Assembly (NCBI GenBank): GCA_936450465.1
Contig: OW388298.1
Coordinates: 12,259,163-12,323,162, forward strand
DNA length: 64,000 nt
From: Gibbula magus
Lineage: Eukaryota > Mollusca > Gastropoda > Trochida > Trochidae
Reading direction: 5' to 3'
Positions 41,101 to 50,100 of this stretch are shown in pieces. Below the pieces are notes generated by a model. It had not been told where the DNA came from, ran no database searches, and saw nothing but the letters and a program-made list of their open reading frames with translations. Both the position numbers and the translations under genes were made by a program. Each line of letters opens with the position of its first letter. Within the stretch, counting starts at the first letter, position 1.

Positions 41101-44100
41101 AAAATTACTAGTATAAGCATTGGTTGTATCTCTTCTGGTTTATTCTGGCCAACAATTAAAATTACTAGTATAAGCATTGGTTGTATCTCTTCTGGTTTAT
41201 TCTGGCCAACAATTAAAATTACTAGTATAAGCAGTGGTTCTATCTCTTCTGGTTTATTCTGGCCAACAATTAAAATTACTAGTATAAGCATTGGTTGTAT
41301 CTCTTCTGGTTTATTCTGGCCAACAATTAAACTTACTTGTATAAGCATTGGTTGTATCTCTTCTGGTTTATTCTGGCCAACAATTAAAATTACTAGTATA
41401 AGCATTGGTTGTATCTCTTCTGGTTTATTCTGGCCAACAATTAAAATTACTAGTGTAAGCATTGGTTGTATCTCTTCTGGTTTATTCTGGCCAACAATTA
41501 AAATTACTAGTGTAAGCATTGGTTGTATCTCTTCTGGTTTATTCTGGCCAACAATTAAAATTACTAGTATAAGCATTGGTTCTATCTCTTCTGGTTTATT
41601 CTGGCCAACAATTAAAATTGCTAGTGTAAGCATTGGTTGTATCTCTTCTGGTTTATTCTGGCCAACAATTAAAATTACTAGTATAAGCATTGGTTGTATC
41701 TCTTCTGGTTTATTCTGGCCAACAATTAAACTTACTTGTATAAGCATTGGTTGTATCTCTTCTGGTTTATTCTGGCCAACAATTAAAATTACTAGTATAA
41801 GCATTGGTTGTATCTCTTCTGGTTTATTCTGGCCAACAATTAAAATTACTTGTATAAGCATTGGTTGTATCTCGTCTGGTTTATTCTGGCCAACAATTAA
41901 AATTACTAGTGTAAGCATTGGTTGTATCTCTTCTGGTTTATTCTGGCCAACAATTAAAATTACTTGTTCTTGCCAAAAATTAAAACACATAATACTTTGA
42001 GTAGATACTGCACCTAGTATAAGCATTGGTTGTTTTATCCTGAACCCCCACCAACATATGCCTACAATCTATGAAAATACTACAGTGAGTGTTCGTTCAA
42101 TTTCAAATTTGGTGAAGTGGAGAATGTGAGTATTTCATGTGCATCTGATATTTCTCCAGAAGCTCTACCGACTGGACATCACGAGACCGGACAAGGACGG
42201 GTTCCGTATCACCAAACTGACCAACAAGAAGGAGGCGGTCATCAAGCTTGAGATGGAACGTGTCTTCAAGGCCACTGTCCAATATAACAACATCGACGGT
42301 TTCTACGGTGATACTGTCGCCACAGAGTTTGTTCGTAAGTAACATCGTGCAGTATTATCACCCAAACATAAAGTCTTGATGCAGAGCGAAAAGTTAATTT
42401 TTGGCCCTTTGGACATTCTTAACTAAAGCTTAAAATTCATCAGCCAAAACAATGTTTTTCAAGCTTTCGGTGTCAACCAAATCATAAATGATTGCAACTT
42501 CCCTTGCAAGGCATAAGTCTCTCCAGTCTCCATCATTGGTAAATATGAGCTTTTCTGCATAACTTTAACTTATGTGTGCTAGTGTAGAAAGGCGCCACAC
42601 CTTAATAACATTGTACTTGTTGAAACAGTAGCAAAGAAAAGTTAACTAAATGCAGCAAAGCTTAAATTAGCGCAGAGTTCTGGCTTGCGTTGAAATGATT
42701 GCTGTAATTCTTTATTTACTTTGAGCTCTACTTTAGGTACTTTGATTCTATATAGAGGATATGTTGTGTTTCCAGTGCCATATCACTTATCTCTCATCGA
42801 GTGACGGGGTAAAGCCGATATTTTCACAAGTGGCGCAGCCATGAGTAAAAATATCTGCTTTACCCCGTCACGAGATGAGAGATTCGTGATATCGCACTGA
42901 AAACACAAAATATTCTGTTTATTATATGCTTCTGTGGTCGGAAATATGGTATTTTATGTCCAAAACTGCTTCAATTGAGCGAGTTCTCTCGATGTCATAC
43001 CATTATTGCTCTGTCACTTAGCAACTGCGATGACGTTGCTTTGATTGTAAACGTGATGTCATACCACTGTACACATGACGTCATCCCCTCTGTGATATTT
43101 CACTGTGTTGAGAAAGTGATATCAAACTGCAGTGATGAACACATTTTCTCAAACTGAGAAAACTCAGTCTCACTTCGCTTAGCATATAATAAAATGATAG
43201 AGGTATCGATATACACTCAAGGTGCTCCTATTTTAAATTATCCTCGTCCAACCAAAGCTAAAAACTAGAGCAGTTAAAAGTCAATTCCGCAACAAATTCA
43301 CCGGAATCACCAAGATGAGGCAAAAGCTAGGAGAACACCCTCCCAAACCCCAACGCTCAAAGCTTGGACATGAGGACAACATTTTATCTCTAACCCAATG
43401 TTTGTCTCCAGTGAACAACGGTACAGGCATTGCCGCGCCAACCTCCGGAGTTCTGTCCACGACCAACCTGGTGACAATCCTGGTCCCGATTGGTGTCATC
43501 GTGCTCATATTAGGAGTTGTCTTGGGTGTCTATGTCATCCGTCATCGCCGCCTCCAGCGCAGTTTCCTCGCCTTCGCTAACAGTCACTATGATCCACGAT
43601 CTGGGACCACCCGCTTCACAGCTGCAGATGATCTTGGTGAGTCTGAATATTAATAATAATCATAATGATAATCCATTTATATAGCATCCTTATTTTTGTC
43701 CAATCAAACATAGTTGTACATCTACAAATGAATTCTGTGGTCATAACACAGATGAAGGAACTCGATAGTAAGTTCGATAGTTCCTGAATCCACAGTTTGA
43801 AGCAAGCCCTAACCCCTGATCAGGATTCTCTATTTCTAGGCCAGAAAGTGCTCCATTTGGAAAAGAGGTTAGGATGGAAGAATTGAGTGTACTAACCTTT
43901 GTGGGAAGAGAATTGGTGATGGACCCCTCCTTTGGTTTACCTTTTTACTCTTGTTCCCTTTAGTTCACATCACATCATTCTCTAGTGGATCTGGATGTTT
44001 AGTGTTTACCTTTTCACTCGTGTTCCCTTTAGTTCACATCACATCATTCTCTAGTGGATCTGGATGTTTAGTGTTTACCTTTTCACTCGTGTTCCCTTTA

Positions 44101-47100
44101 GTTCACATCACATCATTCTCTAGTGGATCTGGATGTTTAGTGTTTACCTTTTCACTCGTGTTCCCTTTAGTTCACATCACATCATTCTCTAGTGGATCTG
44201 GATGTTTAGTGTTTACCTTTTCACTCTTGTTCCCTTTAGTTCACATCACATCATCCTCGAGTGGATCTGGATGTTTAGTGTTTACCTTTTCACTCGTGTT
44301 CCCTTTAGTTCACATCACATCATCCTCGAGTGGATCTGGATGTTTAGTGTTTACCTTTTCACTCTTGTTCCCTTTAGTTCACATCACATCATTCTCTAGT
44401 GGATCTGGATGTTTAGTGTTTACCTTTTCACTCGTGTTCCCTTTAGTTCACATCACATCATTCTCTAGTGGATCTGGATGTTTAGTGTTTACCTTTTCAC
44501 TCTTGTTCCCTTTAGTTCACATCACATCATCCTCGAGTGGATCTGGATGTTTAGTGTTTACCTTTTCACTCGTGTTCCCTTTAGTTCACATCACATCATC
44601 CTCGAGTGGATCTGGATGTTTAGTGTTTACCTTTTCACTCTTGTTCCCTTTAGTTCACATCACATCATTCTCTAGTGGATCTGGATGTTTAGTGTTTACC
44701 TTTTCACTCGTGTTCCCTTTAGTTCACATCACATCATTCTCTAGTGGATCTGGATGTTTAGTGTTTACCTTTTCACTCGTGTTCCCTTTAGTTCACATCA
44801 CATCATTCTCTAGTGGATCTGGATGTTTAGTGTTTACCTTTTCACTCTTGTTCCCTTTAGTTCACATCACATCATCCTCGAGTGGATCTGGATGTTTAGT
44901 GTTTACCTTTTCACTCGTGTTCCCTTTAGTTCACATCACATCATCCTCGAGTGGATCTGGATGTTTAGTGTTTACCTTTTCACTCTTGTTCCCTTTAGTT
45001 CACATCACATCATTCTCTAGTGGATCTGGATGTTTAGTGTTTACCTTTTCACTCGTGTTCCCTTTAGTTCACATCACATCATTCTCTAGTGGATCTGGAT
45101 GTTTAGTGTTTACCTTTTCACTCTTGTTCCCTTTAGTTCACATCACATCATCCTCGAGTGGATCTGGATGTTTAGTGTTTACCTTTTCACTCGTGTTCCC
45201 TTTAGTCCACATCACATCATCCTCGAGTGGATCTGGATGTTTAGTGTTTACCTTTTCACTCGTGTTCCCTTTAGTCCACATCACATCATCCTCGAGTGGA
45301 TCTGGATGTTTAGTGTTTACCTTTTCACTCGTGTTCCCTTTAGTTCACATCACATCATTCTCGAGTGGATCTGGATGTTTAGTGTTAACCTTTTCACTCT
45401 TGTTCCCTTTAGTTCACATCACATCATTCTCTAGTGGATTTGGATGTTTAGTGTTTACCTTTTCACTCTTGTTCCCTTTAGTTCACATCACATCATCCTC
45501 GAGTGGATTTGGATGTTTAGTGTTTACCTTTTCACTCTTGTTCCCTTTAGTTCACATCACATCATTCTCTAGTGGATTTGGATGTTTAGTGTTTACCTTT
45601 TCACTCTTGTTCCCTTTAGTTCACATCACATCATCCTCTAGTGGATTTGGATGTTTAGTGTTTACCTTTTCACTCTTGTTCCCTTTAGTTCACATCACAT
45701 CATTCTCTAGTGGATTTGGATGTTTAGTGTTTACCTTTTCACTCTTGTTCCCTTTAGTTCACATCACATCATCCTCGAGTGGATCTGGATGTTTAGTGTT
45801 TACCTTTTCACTCTTGTTCCCTTTAGTTCACATCACATCATCCTCGAGTGGATCTGGATGTTTAGTGTTTACCTTTTCACTCTTGTTCCCTTTAGTCCAC
45901 ATCACATCATCCTCGAGTGGATCTGGATGTTTAGTGTTAACCTTTTCACTCTTGTTCCCTTTAGTCCACATCACATCATCCTCGAGTGGATCTGGATGTT
46001 TAGTGTTAACCTTTTCACTCTTGTTCCCTTTAGTTCACATCACATCATCCTCAAATGGAACTGGATGTTTAGTGTTAACCTTTTCACTCTTGTTCCCTTT
46101 AGTCCACATCACATCATCCTCAAATGGAACTGGATGTTTAGTGTTAACCTTTTCACTCTTGTTCCCTTTAGTCCACATCACATCATTCTCGAGTGGATCT
46201 GGATGTTTAGTGTTTACCTTTTCACTCTTGTTCCCTTTAGTCCACATCACATCATCCTCGAGTGGATCTGGATGTTTAATGTTAATGATCAGGATATCCA
46301 TTAATAGCAGCTGTTTAGTTATCTCATTTTCTTGAATGGTTGAAGGGATGTAACCATTAATTGATTATCAGTTGTTGAAAGCGTTTAGAAACTTCCCGCT
46401 TTAAGTTGTCCTCAGTTCATTTTCACTTCAATTTATGCTTTTTGAGGAGATCCTTGGTTTTTGTTCCCTTCCAGGTTTAGAACTTTCGCCAAATTTCAGT
46501 TTGTGAGATACTAGGGACATATTAATAATGTTGCCATGGAAGCAGTGACTGAGAGTGATGGAAGTACCTGCCTACCAGCCAAATGTTGGTCAACATCCGA
46601 TCAGTCAGCTTGTCTTGTTTATAATGGTTTTGAAAATTTCACTCTACACTGAAGGGTACACTGTATGATGGCCATTTGACCTTTCCGCTGCCAGAAAAAA
46701 AGGTCCAAAGTTAATTTATTCACTGTTCAAGTTTGTTGTGTATCTGACTATAAGACTAGACTCTTATGACCCTAGATTAAAGGTGAACTTGTGCATGCTT
46801 CTGGATAAACCGGCACCAATGGTTGTTGTGATTATAAACTCTTGTAGCGTCCAATTTGATGATGTTCTTGTTCTTGATATGTTCTGATACGACAGACTGG
46901 TCGAGCTTGTTGCCGGAAGCTTGATGCTCCGAGGGTCTTCTGTAGAATCGTTTGTTGGCTTCTGCGACGTATGGTGTCGACAGTCTCAAGGAGTCTGGTA
47001 GGGGCATCTGTGGTGGCGGTGAATGTCCTAGAGAGTAGCTTATATGCCCCTATATTGGATGGCAGGCTTCTGTGATATGGAAATATAACGCATTTGGACT

Positions 47101-50100
47101 CTCAGACCTAAAGAAGTGGTGATCGTGTAAGTAAAACAGAGAATATCACCAAGAACATGAAGGCATCATCATGGATGGCACTGCTATTTGATGCTTGTGT
47201 AAATATTTGGAAATCAGGGGGACAGCATATGCTGTTTGATGGTTGTGTAAATATTTTGAAATCAGGGGGACAGCATATGCTGTTTGATGGTTGTGTAAAT
47301 ATTTTGAAATCAGGGGGACAGCATATGCTGTTTGATGGTTGTGTAAATATTTTGAAATCAGGGGGACAGCATATGCTTTTTGATGCTTGTGTAAATATTT
47401 GGAAATCAGGGGGACAGCATATGCTGTTTGATGGTTGTGTAAATATTTTGAAATCAGGGGGACAGCATATGCTGTTTGATGGTTGTGTAAATATTTTGAA
47501 ATCAGGGGGACAGCATATGCTGTTTGATGGTTGTGTAAATATTTTGAAATCAAGGGGACAGTATATGCTGTTTGATGGTTGTGTAAATATTTTGAAATCA
47601 GGGGGACAGCATATGCTGTTTGATGGTTGTGTAAATATTTTGAAATCAGGGGGACAGCATATGCTGTTTGATGTTTGTGTAAATATTGGAAATCAGGGGG
47701 ACAGCATATGCTGTTTGATGTTTGTGTAAATATTGGAAATCAGGGGGACAGCATATGTTATTTGATGGTTGTGTAAATATTTGGAAATCAGGGGGACAGC
47801 ATATGCTGTTTGATGCTTGTGTAAATATTTTGAATCAGAGGGACAGCATATGTTATTTGATGGTTGTGTAAATATTTTGAAATCAGGGAGACAGCATATG
47901 CTGTTTGATGCTTGTGTAAATATTTTGAAATCAGGGAGACAGCATATGCTGTTTGATGCTTGTGTAAATATTTTGAAATCAGAGGGACAGCATATGTTAT
48001 TTGATGCTTGTGTAAATATTTTGAAATCAGGGGGACAGCATATGCTGTTTGATGGTTGTGTAAATATTTTAAAATCAAGGGGACAGCATATGCTGTTTGA
48101 TGGTTGTGTAAATATTGGAAATCAGGGGGACAGCATATGCTGTTTGATGCTTGTGTAAATATTTGGAAATCAGGGGGACAGCATATGCTATTTGATGGTT
48201 GTGTAAATGTTTGGAAATCGGAGGGACAGCATATGCTATTTGATGGTTGCGTAAATATTTGGAAATCAGAGGGACAGCATATGCTATTCGATGCTTGTGT
48301 AAATATTTGGAAATCAGAGGGACAGCATATGCTATTTGATGGTTGCATAAATATTTGGAAATCAGGGGGACAGTATATGCTACTTGATGCTTGTGTAAAT
48401 ATTTGGAAATCAGGGGGACAGCATATGCTGTTTGATGGTTGTGTAAATATTTTGAAATCGGAGGGACAGCATATGCTGTTTGATGCTTGTGTAAATATTT
48501 GGCAGTCAGAGGGACAGCATATGCTGTTTGATGCTTGTGTAAATATTGGAAATGAGATTTAATGTCCTAGCTTACTGCTAAAGGTATGGGGTTGGTACAT
48601 GGACCTGGCAGAGTTGGTATCCAAACCCTAAGATTAAGTGTTAGGTCTTCTGTATACATTGACTGAGTTTGATCCTTGGAATAAGATGTTAAACAGTGGC
48701 CTGGTGACTGTGGCTATGATGGCGTGCTTGATCTTGGGCTGAAAACAGGAATGTAATAGTATAGTCTAAGGCCAACATCTCCTGACAAACTGGGTGTTGG
48801 TTGCATGTTGTTGTGTTTAGAAGTTATAAGGCAGTGGTATTGTGTCGAGACTCTCTCTGCAAATCTTGTCAGTAATTAAACATTCATCCTTCATTTAAAT
48901 TAGAGTGGGTGCTTTGTAACTTCTAATGGATAAATTTTAACTGTTTTTTCTTTTCAAGTTGATTTCAATACTGTAGGGTATCTCAATTGCGACAGTAATT
49001 ATGTGGTTTCTTTGCATGTTTCCTTGACTTTTATGCTTTTTGTACATGTTTCCTTTGAATAATGAGCTTTTACTGTGCATGTTTCCTTTGACTTTCAAGG
49101 TTTCTGTGCATGTTTCCTTTGATTTTATGGTCTCTTTGTGTGTTTCCTTGACTTTCAAGGTTTCTGTGCATGTTTCCATTGATTTTATGTTCTCTATGTG
49201 TGTTTCCTTGACTTTATGGTCTCTGTGCATGTTTCCTTTGCCTTTTATGGTCTCTGTGCATGTTTCCTTTGCCTTTTATGGTCTCTGTGCATGTTTCCTT
49301 TGATTTTATGGTCTCTGTGTGTTTCCTTTGACTTTTATGGTCTCTGTGTGTTTCCTTTGACTTTTATGGTCTCTGTGCATGTTTCCTTTGATTTTATGGT
49401 TTCTATGCATGTTTCCTTTGACTTTATGGTCGCTGTGCATGTTTCCTTTGATTTTATGGTTTCTATGCATGTTTCCTTTGATTTTATGGCATCTGTGCAT
49501 GTTTCTTTTGACTTTTAAAGTCTCTGTGCATTATTCCTTTGATTTTTGTGATTTCAGAACCTAGCTGTTACTTTTTATTCTGATTCTTTCTCTTAAGCTT
49601 TTATGGAGTTTGTTTTTGTTTCTAATTTAACTGCTTGTTCCACTGGAATCTAGAAGATTTCTTTGCCTTTATACATATCTCTTTATAATTTTGTCATTTT
49701 CTCTTGAATTGCTTATGTTTATGAGTCTGTTTGTTCTGTGGTGATGTTTGCTTATCTGCTTTTGGTTGTATGGCATGTTCTTCAGCAGTTTTCTGCCATC
49801 ATTTCTTGTTCTATTGGAAGAGGTTTTGGCTTTTTTTAGGTTTCTGGTTTCTAGTCTCTGATTTCTGGTCTCGTCTCTGGCTTCTGATCCACAGGCATGA
49901 AAGGCATGGCGCCTGGCGTCTGTCTGGCCCTTCATCCTTCTGTAAACTTTTTGCTTTTTCGTTTTCTTCTTCAGAACCGCTTGCTTTAGGAAGCTGAAAT
50001 TTTGTGTACAGCCACCTTAGCTGATGGGTATTCTAAGTTATAGATTTGGTGACTCTGTGGCCTTAAATATGGGCCAAATGGGTCATGACCTAGAGACCTA

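Noticed and set aside
40806..42026. 406-codon minus-strand frame
   Set aside because: 57-bp minisatellite in intron 25.
43951..46335. 794-codon plus-strand frame (FPLVHITS repeats)
   Set aside because: 69-bp minisatellite inside intron 27; several frames are open at once and all are repetitive.
47146..48562. Frames of 113-190 codons on both strands
   Set aside because: 48-bp minisatellite; frame is lost where units change length by one base.
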